Source: Streptomyces sp. XY006 (lineage in GTDB: Bacteria > Actinomycetota > Actinomycetes > Streptomycetales > Streptomycetaceae). Taken from it: a DNA stretch of 64,000 bases. Shown piece after piece: positions 1 through 7,608 of this stretch. The notes beneath the pieces are model-generated. The model had not been told where the DNA came from. It saw only the letters and a program-made list of their open reading frames with translations, and searched no databases. The stretch spans positions 62,001 to 126,000 of the forward strand of contig NZ_NOKT01000006.1 in the NCBI RefSeq assembly GCF_002237655.1, in the 5' to 3' direction. Made by a program: the position numbers and the translations under genes. Numbering within the stretch: the first letter of the stretch is position 1; each line of letters starts with the position of its first letter.

Positions 1-1265
1 CGCTGTGCGGCCATCCACTGCCAGATATGAGTCCCGTTGATGCTGGGGTCGTTGCGGGCGACGTAGATCCACGCGAAGTGGCCGAGGAACTGGTAGTTGT
101 TCCAGACGACGTGGTCGTAGAGCGTCATCAACGAGCCGGGGATCACCTCGTGCGCGTGGACGGTGTTGGTCTGCGAGTCCACGACGGAGTCGTCACGGGA
201 GGCGACGAGCCAGCTGGGCGTGCTGATCCGGGCCAGCTCGCTGTCGGGCAGCAGCGGTGTGCTGCCGGGCGGGAAGGACGTGACAATGCCGCAGATCGGC
301 ACGGACGCGGCGAACAGGGTGGGGTAGACGGTGGTCATCTTCATGCTCATGTAGCCACCGTTGCTGCAGCCGGCGACGTAGATCCGGTCACGGTCGATGC
401 AGTTCCGGCGCGTGACGTCGTTGATGATCTCGTGGATGAGCGGGGCGAAGCGGGGGCCGTCCTCCATCCAATAGGAAGTGCTTTGCGGGACGAGGACGTA
501 GGCGCCGTCGAAGATGCGCTGCGCCTCGGGGGTGGCGAAGCCCAGGGCGCCACGGTTGGCCCGGAGCGTGGTCTCGTTGTCGTAGTAGTTGTTGGGCAGT
601 GAGGCGCCCTCTCCTCCGCCGTGCAGCCAGACGATCAGCGGACGCTTGTCCCGCCGGGAGGAGTGGGAACCGGTGGGTGAGAACAGCCGGTACTTCATTC
701 CCGAGCCGGAGATGTGGGAGCTGAAGGCGTCCACCTCGGGGTCGGAGAGTCTCGGGTTCTGCACGAACTTCTCGATGACGACGGATCGGTGATCGCGCAA
801 GACGATCGGGGTGTGCTGGGTGAGGGTGTAGGAGAGGTCGAGCATCACGTTGCGGCCCTCGTCCGCGAGGTAGCTGAGCGTGCTCCCCCCGATCCGGCCT
901 TCTCCATAGCCCAGTTCGAGCACGATGTTGCCCTTGCGGTCGAGCCGGATGGCGGTCACCGTGCGGTCGAGGTCGTAGTCGCTGACCAGGTCGTCGTCGG
1001 GTGCGGTGGCGAACGGCCTGGTGCCCTTGGCGTGCACGCCGAAGGTGGCGGTGGTCAGGCCGGCCGGGTCGATCGGGCCGAGCCGTGCGGTCTCCAGGGT
1101 GATCGAGGTGACCTGTTCGCCGCCGTCGAGCACCTGGGCATTCAGGGTGAATCTCACGCCGGCGGGGGCACGGTCGGCGGCGTGAGCGGCGACGCCAGGC
1201 ACGGACAGGCCGGCGGCGCCCGCACCGGCGGCCAGAATGGTGCGACGGCTGATACGTGTTGCCAT
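1..1265 (-). CDS. Secreted esterase / polyhydroxybutyrate-depolymerase-like alpha/beta hydrolase, 3' end outside window
   Basis: The reading frame is open from the ATG at 1265 to the window edge, so the C-terminus is missing. The N-terminus has a twin-arginine signal (MATRISRRTILAAGAGAAG) ending near an AHA cleavage site, so the protein should be exported. An Ig-like N-terminal domain of about 150 residues is followed by an alpha/beta hydrolase core with an oxyanion region (WLHGGGEG, about residue 207) and the nucleophile elbow GCSNGG (about residues 296-301). This layout is that of secreted esterases with an Ig-like N-terminal domain, related to PHB depolymerases. The start is supported by AGGAG six bases upstream. 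The catalytic Asp and His cannot all be judged because the end is cut. It faces away from the IclR gene. Fold and export are well supported; substrate is unknown. Confidence 0.85.
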   Translation of the reverse strand, partial: MATRISRRTILAAGAGAAGLSVPGVAAHAADRAPAGVRFTLNAQVLDGGEQVTSITLETARLGPIDPAGLTTATFGVHAKGTRPFATAPDDDLVSDYDLDRTVTAIRLDRKGNIVLELGYGEGRIGGSTLSYLADEGRNVMLDLSYTLTQHTPIVLRDHRSVVIEKFVQNPRLSDPEVDAFSSHISGSGMKYRLFSPTGSHSSRRDKRPLIVWLHGGGEGASLPNNYYDNETTLRANRGALGFATPEAQRIFDGAYVLVPQSTSYWMEDGPRFAPLIHEIINDVTRRNCIDRDRIYVAGCSNGGYMSMKMTTVYPTLFAASVPICGIVTSFPPGSTPLLPDSELARISTPSWLVASRDDSVVDSQTNTVHAHEVIPGSLMTLYDHVVWNNYQFLGHFAWIYVARNDPSINGTHIWQWMAAQ

Positions 1266-1708
1266 GCGGACTCCTCATGGGGTCGGAGGCTTCACCACGG
1301 TCCCGCCGAACAAGGGGCAGCCGCCGTCGAGGAGAGGGAGCTGCCGACCCCGTCTGCCGGGAATCGAGCTGGCACGATGCCAGGCCGGCAAGAGGCCGGC
1401 CAGGTAGGCAGGTCTCTTTCGGACAGGGCATCTCGCTGAATCGCTGAGGGTTCGGGGCGGCGCGGTGGCCATGGTGTGACTGGCACGGAAGACACGCGAC
1501 GTTACCGGTCCGTTCAACGGATTCTCGAAAGAAGAGAGGAAAACAGCCGCCCTCGATGTCCGAGCGCAGCGGGTCACCGCGACGGGGGCGTGTCCGGCTC
1601 CTTCCCGAGGGCCGCGGGGGCATCCGTTGGCTCGCTGTTGCATAGGAGTGGGCGCGCTCTTGGTCCCGTACAGTCGATATGTCGTGGTGCCCCGGAAGGA
1701 AGATCCCC
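1266..1708. other. Divergent intergenic region holding a diverged copy of another leader sequence
   Basis: No gene is convincing here. It lies between the leftward esterase and the rightward IclR gene and should contain both promoters. Read leftward from 1515 to about 1371 it resembles the rightward sequence 4731 to about 4875, which holds the promoter, leader and signal-peptide start of the small secreted protein gene at 4810. The best-matching block is about 30 bases at 1515-1486 versus 4731-4760, with roughly 24 identities counted by eye. In this copy the ribosome binding site and GTG start are lost. Confidence 0.5.
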
Positions 1709-2473
1709 TTGAGTGACGACGCGCCGAGCGGTGTCCTGAGCAAGGCTCTCGCCGTGCTGCAGGCGTTCACCGTCGAGGACACGACCCTGGGCTTCACCGA
1801 ACTGCGGCAACGTACGTTGTTCGCGAAGAGCACGCTGCACCGGGTGCTCCGGGACCTGGTGGCGGCACGGTTGCTGGATCGTGTCCAGGAGCGTTATCGC
1901 CTGTCGGGGCTCGTCTTCGAGCTGGGGATGCGCGCGTCGGTCGAGCGCGGGCTGCTCGAAGTGGCCACGCCCTTTCTCGAGGATCTGTACGAGCGTACGC
2001 ACGAGATCGTCCATCTGGGTACTCGCGAGGGTACGGAGGTCGTCTACGTCGCCAAGGTGGGTGGCCACCAGCAGGCCAACTCCCCGTCGCGGCTCGGCGG
2101 CCGTATGCCGCTGCACGCGACGGCCCTCGGGAAGGTGCTGCTGAGCCACGCCCCGGACGAAGTGCGGGAGACCGTGCTGCGCGGGCCGCTGGAGCGCAAG
2201 GCGCCGCGGACGATCACCAACGTCGATGTGCTGACGCGCCAGTTGTCCGACGTCGCCACGCAGGGTGTGGCCTTCGAGTACGAGGAGTCGGCGGTCGGCA
2301 TCGTCTGCGTGGCCGCGGGGATCTTCTCGCCGTCGGACGAGATCATGGCGGCGGTCAGTGTCACGGGGCCGGTGCACCGGTTCCAGCCCGCCCGGCACGC
2401 CGGCAGTGTGCGAGCCGCCGCGGCGGGGATCTCCGCGACGCTCTGCCGTCGTGAGGAGCTTCGCGGCAACTGA
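1709..2473 (+). CDS. IclR family transcriptional regulator
   Basis: This is an IclR-type repressor/activator: an N-terminal winged helix-turn-helix (about residues 5-60, including the stretch FAKSTLHRVLRDL) and a C-terminal effector-binding domain with the family-typical H-A-T-A-L-G-K-V-L-L segment near residue 135. Its 254 residues fit the family. I choose the TTG at 1709 because GGAAGGA (1694-1700) sits eight bases upstream; the in-frame ATG at 1679 has no such site. It is immediately upstream of, and codirectional with, the remains of a meta-cleavage operon, so it probably controlled that pathway. A palindrome at 2533-2553 in front of the catabolic genes is a good operator candidate. The effector is not predictable from sequence. 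Confidence 0.9.
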   Translation: MSDDAPSGVLSKALAVLQAFTVEDTTLGFTELRQRTLFAKSTLHRVLRDLVAARLLDRVQERYRLSGLVFELGMRASVERGLLEVATPFLEDLYERTHEIVHLGTREGTEVVYVAKVGGHQQANSPSRLGGRMPLHATALGKVLLSHAPDEVRETVLRGPLERKAPRTITNVDVLTRQLSDVATQGVAFEYEESAVGIVCVAAGIFSPSDEIMAAVSVTGPVHRFQPARHAGSVRAAAAGISATLCRREELRGN

Positions 2474-2486
2474 TCGGCTGTCCCCT

Positions 2487-2531
2487 GGGCAGCGATCCGC
2501 GGCAGCTGCCCCGTGGGCAGCGATCCGCGGC
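2487..2531. repeat. 17-bp direct repeat, two copies
   Basis: GGGCAGCGATCCGCGGC occurs at 2487-2503 and again at 2515-2531, a 28-base period, between the IclR stop and the broken hydratase gene. It may be a short local duplication or paired binding sites next to the palindrome that follows. Confidence 0.7.
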
Positions 2532-2532
2532 C

Positions 2533-2553
2533 GAGTTCCGTGAGGCGGAACTC
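2533..2553. promoter_or_regulatory. Palindromic operator candidate for the IclR regulator
   Basis: GAGTTCCG-N5-CGGAACTC is a perfect inverted repeat with 8-bp arms, 42 bases before the ATG of the hydratase remnant. TTCCG/CGGAA half-sites are of the kind bound by IclR-family proteins, and the regulator gene is directly upstream. The structure is seen; the assignment to this regulator is inferred. Confidence 0.5.
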
Positions 2554-2594
2554 ATTGCTGGGCGCGGGACGGCTCCCTTGCTCAAGCTGTCGGC

Positions 2595-2846
2595 ATGAAC
2601 GAGTTCTCTCCTGGCGCCGACGCCGTGGCGCGGGCGGCCGACCGTCTGCTGCGCGCCGCCGCCGACCGCGTGCCCTGTCCGCCGGTGCGTGATCTGATCG
2701 GCAGCGACGACGTGAAGGCGGCCTACGCCGTCCAAGAGCTGCTGACCGCGCGCCGCCTCGAAGCGGGCGGCCGCGTCACCGGCCGCAAGATCGGCCTCAC
2801 CTCCCCCGCTGTGCAGCGGCAACCGAGCGGCTCGGGGTCCCCGTGA
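2595..2846 (+). pseudogene. 2-hydroxypenta-2,4-dienoate (2-keto-4-pentenoate) hydratase, N-terminal remnant
   Basis: The first 70 or so residues read like the start of a meta-cleavage pathway hydratase (BphH/MhpD/HsaE family), including the segment ending in TGRKIGLTS that precedes the active-site region. After ...[10 protein letters not shown] the match stops and the frame terminates within about ten codons. The family is about 260 residues, so about 180 residues are missing. From about 2822 the other frame reads [14 protein letters not shown], which is inside the next enzyme of the pathway, acetaldehyde dehydrogenase. A single internal deletion of several hundred bases joining the two genes explains this. 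The start ATG has no strong ribosome binding site. Confidence 0.8.
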
Positions 2847-3634
2847 CCGCCGAGGGCGTCCAGGGCCTGATCGCCATGGACGGCTTCGAGGACATCAAGA
2901 TCGTCTTCGACGCCACGTCCGCGAATGCGCACATCGCCAACGCCCACGCGCTCGGCCCGTACGGCAAGCAGCTCATCGACCTCACCCCCGCCGCCATCGG
3001 CCCGATGGTGATCCCCGCCGTGAACCTCGACGACCACGTCGCCGCGGACAACGTCAACATGGTGACGTGCGGCGGACAGGCCACCATTCCGATCGTCGCC
3101 GCGATCTCCTCGGTGGCGCCGGTCCCGTACGCGGAGATCGTCGCCTCGATCGCCTCGAAGAGCGCAGGTCCCGGCACCCGCGCCAACATCGACGAGTTCA
3201 CCGAGACGACCAGCCACGCCATCGAGACCGTCGGCGGCGCCGAGCGCGGCAAGGCCGTCATCATCCTCAACCCGGCCGAGCCGCCGCTGATCATGCGCGA
3301 CACCGTGCTCGCGCTCGTCGACGCGCCCGACGAGGCGACCCACGACGCGATCCGCGCAGCGGTGGCGCAGCGGGTCGACGAGGTGTCGGCGTACGTGCCG
3401 GGCTACCGCCTCAAGCAGCAGGTGCAGATCACCCCCGTCCCCGCGGACCAGCCGGTGCACACCCTCACCGCTGCCGCGGCCACCCACCAGGTGTCGGTGT
3501 TCCTGGAGGTGGAGGGCGCCGCCCACTACCTCCCCGCCTACGCCGGGAACCTCGACATCATGACCAGCGCGGCCCTGCGGATGGCCGAGGCCATGGCCGC
3601 CCGCACCACCGAACTCCAGGGAGCCCGCGCATGA
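2822..3634 (+). pseudogene. Acetaldehyde dehydrogenase (acylating), lacking its N-terminus
   Basis: The frame encodes about 270 residues matching acylating acetaldehyde dehydrogenase (BphJ/MhpF/HsaG family), which converts acetaldehyde (or propanal) plus CoA and NAD to acyl-CoA. The catalytic cysteine is present (NMVTCGGQA, about codon 76 of the ATG-less frame). The NAD-binding glycine motif and about 35 N-terminal residues normally encoded upstream have been lost by the deletion that fused it to the hydratase gene. The GTG at 2843 could still initiate a 263-residue product, but without the Rossmann N-terminus it should not bind NAD normally. It lies three bases upstream of the aldolase ATG, the usual operon order. 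Confidence 0.8.
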
Positions 3635-4643
3635 CCACCGACCGGCTGTTCATCCAGGACGTCACCCTGCGGGACGGCATGCACGCCATCCGGCACCGCA
3701 TCGAGCCCGAGCAGGTGGGCCGGATCGTCGCCGCGCTCGACGCGGCAGGCGTCGACGGCATCGAGGTGTCCCACGGTGACGGCCTGGCCGGCGGCTCGCT
3801 CAACTACGGTCCCGGCAGCCACACCGACTGGGAGTGGATCGAGGCGGCGGCCGCTCACATCAACAACGCCCGCCTCACCACGCTCCTGCTGCCCGGCATC
3901 GGCACGATCGAGGAGCTCAAGCAGGCGTACGCGCTCGGGGTGCGCTCGGTGCGGGTCGCCACGCACTGCACCGAGGCCGACGTCTCGGCCCAGCACATCG
4001 CCACCGCCCGCGAATTGGGCATGGACGTGTCCGGCTTCCTGATGATGAGCCACATGGCCGACGCCCAAACGCTGGCCGGGCAGGCCAAGCTCATGGAGTC
4101 GTACGGCGCCCACTGCGTCTACGTCACCGACTCCGGCGGCCGGCTGATGATGGACGGCGTGCGCGAGCGGATGCGCGCCTACCGCGATGTGCTGGACCCG
4201 GCCACGGAGATCGGCATCCACGCCCACGAGAACCTCTCCCTCTCGGTGGCCAACTCCATGGTCGCGGTCGAGGAGGGCGTGACCCGCGTGGACGCCTCCC
4301 TGGCCGGCCAGGGCGCGGGCGCGGGCAACTGCCCATCGAGCCGTTCATCGCGGTCGCCGACCTCAACGGCTGGAACCACGGCTGCGATCTCTTCGCCCTT
4401 CAGGACGCGGCCGAGGATCTCGTGCGCCCGCTGCAGGACAGGCCGGTCCGTGTCGACCGCGAGACGCTCACGCTGGGCTACGCCGGTGTCTACGGCTCGT
4501 TCCTGCGGCACGCGGAGGCGGCGGCCGACCGGTACGGCGTCGACGTTCGCACGATCCTTGTCGAGGTCGGCAAGCGCGGCCTCGTCGGCGGCCAGGAGGA
4601 CATGATCGTCGACGTGGCGCTGGGTCTCGCGCAGGCGAGCTGA
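3631..4643 (+). pseudogene. 4-hydroxy-2-oxovalerate aldolase, frameshifted
   Basis: From the ATG at 3631 the product is a standard DmpG/BphI/HsaF-type aldolase: an N-terminal metal and substrate segment (VTLRDGMHA), a TIM barrel, the metal-binding HAHEN motif near residue 200, and GQGAGAGNC near residue 230. At 4332-4334 the run TGC-CCA has two C's where the continuing protein needs three (TGC CCC ATC GAG). One missing C therefore shifts the frame, and the expected ending ([16 protein letters not shown] through [12 protein letters not shown]) continues in the next frame to a stop at 4641-4643. This enzyme splits 4-hydroxy-2-oxovalerate to pyruvate and acetaldehyde, channelled to the dehydrogenase. 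A sequencing error is possible for this single base, but both upstream partners are also broken. Confidence 0.85.
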
Positions 4644-4809
4644 CCTACGGCAGGACGCGGGGCCGGGAGGGCGGTGCCTCCCGGCCCCGCTCGGTGTGCC
4701 CGGATTCACCGTTTCGCGCGCCGGTCCACGGAGCGGACCGGAGACGTGGCGCGTCTGCCGCATGCGCCGGAGCATGACGCGCTCATCGCTCCAACTCTCA
4801 GGAGAATCA

Positions 4810-5094
4810 GTGCGATTCACTCTCCGACGCAGACTTGCCTGTCTGGCGAGCCTTCTCGTCCTGCTGCCCCTCGTGTCGGCTGTGCCCGCGTCAGCCGCCA
4901 CACGCCCTTCGACCGTGCGCACCGACAAGGGTTCGGTCGCGGGATTCTTCCGCCGGCGAGAGCCCGGGCAGCCTCTGGCGCAGTGTCCGCACAGCGTGCA
5001 TCCGTCCGCGCGCAGCGGCGACTTCGTGGAGCGCATCGTGGAGATCGTCCACTGCAGTGCGTACCGGCAGCCCGCGTATCCGAGAGCACGGTAG
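4810..5094 (+). CDS. Small secreted protein of unknown function
   Basis: The GTG at 4810 is preceded by AGGAGA four bases upstream. It opens a typical Sec signal peptide: basic start VRFTLRRRLACL, hydrophobic core, and an ASA-type cleavage site near residue 29. The mature part is only about 65 residues, basic, with two cysteines (SQCPHS-like and VHCSAY contexts), and I recognise no domain. It could be the truncated front of a larger secreted enzyme. Its promoter and leader resemble, in inverted orientation, the region upstream of the esterase at the left end. Export is likely; function is unknown. Confidence 0.5.
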   Translation: MRFTLRRRLACLASLLVLLPLVSAVPASAATRPSTVRTDKGSVAGFFRRREPGQPLAQCPHSVHPSARSGDFVERIVEIVHCSAYRQPAYPRAR

Positions 5095-5106
5095 TCGGCC
5101 TCCCAC

Positions 5107-5140
5107 TCACCGGTCACCGGTCACCGGTCACCGGTCACCG
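5107..5140. repeat. TCACCGG heptamer tandem repeat
   Basis: Four perfect TCACCGG units (5107-5134) are followed by a partial fifth, just after the small secreted protein gene. The unit contains ACCGGT-type palindromes when joined, so it can also fold. Such short arrays are prone to copy-number change. Confidence 0.85.
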
Positions 5141-5318
5141 CGGAAACGACGCCGATCTGGTGCAAGCCCCCGTCGACGCGGTCGACCAGATACGGCCCAT
5201 TGCCGATCAGCGCGCGGCTCGAGTCAAGAGTGGCCAACGAACCACTCCCCCAGGGATACGGCCCTCTCCTCGGACGACAACTCCTGGGAAAGTGGTGTTG
5301 TTCGTTGGTGAACACGTG

Positions 5319-6458
5319 TCAGGTGTCCCCCAGGCCGACCGCGAGTGTCAGTTCAAGGACGCGGTGGGGGGATGCGAGGTCCGGGAACAGCTCTCGTAGT
5401 TGTGACATCCGGTACCGGACTGTTTGCGGGTGGACGAACAGCGCTGCCGCCACCTCCTCCCGTCTGCCCTGGTGCAGCAGCCACGCCCGCAGTGTCTCCT
5501 CCAGCCTCCGTGCGGTCGCGTCGGGCAGGGTCCGCAACGGGGCCAGGGCTCGGGCGCGCAGGTCTGCGAAGGCGTCCGCGTCGGCGCTCAGCACCAGCTC
5601 GGGCAGGTGGTCCTCGGTGTCGCGAATGGCGGAGGAGAGGGAGCGGGCGCGCAGGGCTCGTGCGTACGAGGCGGACGCGCGAGTCCATGGCCGGGCCGGC
5701 CCGGTCACGGCGGAGCGGTCGGTCAGCTGCCGCAGGAGATGCGGTCTGTCGGCGTCGGGAACGAGCAGCACACCGGTGGCGTCCGGCAGATCGTCCAGGA
5801 CGAGGGTGCTCGGGTCGAGTGTGCGGTAGGCAGGCCGGGCCTGGGCGGCGGGCAGCAGGACGGCGGTCAGCGAAACCGGAGGCTGCCAACCGGCCCGTTG
5901 CGCAGAGGCGAGCAGTACGTCCGGGCTCGCGCCGGCGAGGATGTCGCGGGCCAGGTGTTCCAGGTGGAGCTCGTGGGCCCGGCCCCGGGCGGCCAGCTCG
6001 TCGGCGTGGCCCGCGGCGCTCGCGGCGGAGAGCTCGTCGATGTAGGCGAAGGTCAGTTCGGCGAACTTGGCGACCTCGGCGGCGGGCAGACCCGCGGGCA
6101 CGGCACCAGCCGCCAGGCATCGCCAGGCCACCCGGGCGCCGACACGGTAGGCGCTGAGCAGGGCGTCCATCGAACGGCCGTCGCGCACCTCGCCGCGGCC
6201 CAGCTCGTAGGCCGCGTCACCGGCGTCGACGCCGGTGGCGTTCCCGCTCGCGAGGTCCAGGTAGTGTCCCAGGGCGGTGCGGACGGCACGGCGGATGGTG
6301 GCGCCCATGTGGCCCGACAGGGCGTTGGCGTAGGGAGGGACCTCGTCGATGATCGCCTGGACGACCTCGTCGGCAGTGGTCTTCAGCGTGGCCCGCAGTG
6401 CGGTGACCGTCGTCTCATCCAAGGCCAGTTCGCTGACCCTCCGTAGTGCATGACTCAT
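5319..6458 (-). CDS. PucR/CdaR-type helix-turn-helix regulator
   Basis: The 379-residue protein has an N-terminal sensor region, a central GGDEF-like (PucR-type) domain, and a C-terminal HTH_30 domain with the family pattern ...LRAWLLHQGRREEVAAAL followed by FVHPQTVRYRMSQL near residue 340. The chosen ATG at 6458 (MSHALRR) is preceded by AGGGA; an upstream in-frame ATG at 6491 would add eleven residues. It is transcribed away from the ferredoxin reductase/desaturase pair, with an 87-base shared promoter region containing three inverted repeats. It is therefore the likely regulator of those lipid genes and of itself. The inducer is unknown. Confidence 0.85.
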   Translation of the reverse strand: MSHALRRVSELALDETTVTALRATLKTTADEVVQAIIDEVPPYANALSGHMGATIRRAVRTALGHYLDLASGNATGVDAGDAAYELGRGEVRDGRSMDALLSAYRVGARVAWRCLAAGAVPAGLPAAEVAKFAELTFAYIDELSAASAAGHADELAARGRAHELHLEHLARDILAGASPDVLLASAQRAGWQPPVSLTAVLLPAAQARPAYRTLDPSTLVLDDLPDATGVLLVPDADRPHLLRQLTDRSAVTGPARPWTRASASYARALRARSLSSAIRDTEDHLPELVLSADADAFADLRARALAPLRTLPDATARRLEETLRAWLLHQGRREEVAAALFVHPQTVRYRMSQLRELFPDLASPHRVLELTLAVGLGDT

Positions 6459-6462
6459 GTTC

Positions 6463-6530
6463 TTGTTCCCTGCGAACAAATCGATCGACAAGATTCACGT
6501 CCTGTGGTCAGGACTTTACGCCTCAAGGCG
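6463..6530. promoter_or_regulatory. Divergent promoter region with three inverted repeats
   Basis: Three perfect palindromes sit between the PucR-type gene and the reductase gene: TTGTTC-N5-GAACAA (6463-6479), GTCCTG-TGGT-CAGGAC (6499-6514) and CGCCT-CA-AGGCG (6519-6530). The first is five bases upstream of the regulator's start codon, which suits autorepression; the other two precede the reductase gene. Which one binds the regulator is inferred, not shown. Confidence 0.5.
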
Positions 6531-6545
6531 CAGCACGCTGGAGTC

Positions 6546-7601
6546 ATGACGAGTACAGCCCTCCGCAGCAGGGCGTGGAAGCTATTGGAGATGGTCACGA
6601 CGCCGCTGCTGCCGTCGGACTACCTCGACCTGGTCAGCCCGCTGCGCGCGGGCGCTGACCTGCGTGGGCGCATCGAGGCCGTGCTCCCCGAGACGGGTGA
6701 CGCCGCGACCATTGTGATCAGGCCGGGACGAGGCTGGCGCGGTCACACAGCCGGTCAGTACGTGCGGATCGGCGTCGACGTCGACGGAGTGCGTCTGTGG
6801 CGTGCCTACTCCATCACCTCGCCGACCCACCGCCGGGACGGCCGCTTCACGATCACCGTGAAGGCGATCGAGGACGGCAAGGTCAGCAACCACCTGGTAC
6901 GCAGAGTCGAGCCGGGCACGCTGATCCAGCTCGACCAGGCGACCGGTGACTTCGTGCTGCCGCAGGCCAGGCCCGCCAAAGTGCTCTACCTGACGGCCGG
7001 CAGCGGCATCACCCCCGTGATGGGCATGCTGCGCGACACCGGGTTCGACGACGTCGTCATGGTCCACTGCGCGCCACGGCCGCAGGATGTGATCTTCCGC
7101 GACGAGCTGCACGACCTGGTCGTGGGCAAGAAGCTGCGGCTCACCGAGGTGCACACCGACACGGACGGCAAGCTCGACGTGGCCCGTCTCGGCGAGCTCG
7201 TGCCCGACTGGGTCGAGCGCGAGACCTGGGCCTGCGGGCCCTCGGGCCTGCTCGACGCCGCCGAGAAGCACTGGAGCGAGCACGGCGTGCCTGAGCGCCT
7301 GCACACCGAGCGCTTCCGCCCCAGCATCGTCGTCGCCGGTGACGGCGGTGAGGTCACGTTCAGCGTCACCGGCAAGAGGGTCGACGCGGACGGTGCCACG
7401 CCGTTGCTGGACGTCGGCGAGGAGGCCGGCGTGCTCATGCCCTCCGGGTGCCGCATGGGCATCTGCTTCGGCTGCGTCTCGCCGCTCAAGACGGGCGCCG
7501 TCCGTGACCTGCGCACCGGCGAGATCACCGAGGCCGAGCCGGGCGTCCTCATCCAGACCTGCGTGTCCGCCGCTGCGGGCCCTTGCGACATCGAACGGTA
7601 G
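6546..7601 (+). CDS. Ferredoxin reductase-type electron-transfer protein (desaturase partner)
   Basis: The domains run in the order FAD-binding (about residues 40-140, with the RAYSITSP flavin motif near residue 88), NAD(P)-binding (TAGSGITPVMGML near residue 155) and a C-terminal plant-type [2Fe-2S] ferredoxin domain with CRMGICFGC near residue 306 plus a distal cysteine in QTC. This is the arrangement of mycobacterial Rv3230c, which feeds electrons from NADPH to the stearoyl-CoA desaturase DesA3. The stop codon (7599-7601) overlaps the AGGAG that starts the adjacent desaturase, so the two are co-translated. The ATG at 6546 has only a close GGAG at 6540-6543, so initiation may be weak or leaderless. 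Confidence 0.92.
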   Translation: MTSTALRSRAWKLLEMVTTPLLPSDYLDLVSPLRAGADLRGRIEAVLPETGDAATIVIRPGRGWRGHTAGQYVRIGVDVDGVRLWRAYSITSPTHRRDGRFTITVKAIEDGKVSNHLVRRVEPGTLIQLDQATGDFVLPQARPAKVLYLTAGSGITPVMGMLRDTGFDDVVMVHCAPRPQDVIFRDELHDLVVGKKLRLTEVHTDTDGKLDVARLGELVPDWVERETWACGPSGLLDAAEKHWSEHGVPERLHTERFRPSIVVAGDGGEVTFSVTGKRVDADGATPLLDVGEEAGVLMPSGCRMGICFGCVSPLKTGAVRDLRTGEITEAEPGVLIQTCVSAAAGPCDIER

Positions 7602-7608
7602 GAGCATC

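Noticed and set aside
388..1833. Long open frame on the minus strand over the esterase start and IclR gene
   Set aside because: It crosses two convincing genes in other frames, is Arg/Pro-rich as expected for an out-of-frame high-GC reading, and resembles nothing.
5107..5140. CRISPR-like or origin-type iterons
   Set aside because: Seven-base head-to-tail units with no spacers; only a simple tandem repeat. No CRISPR array or cas gene is present in the window.
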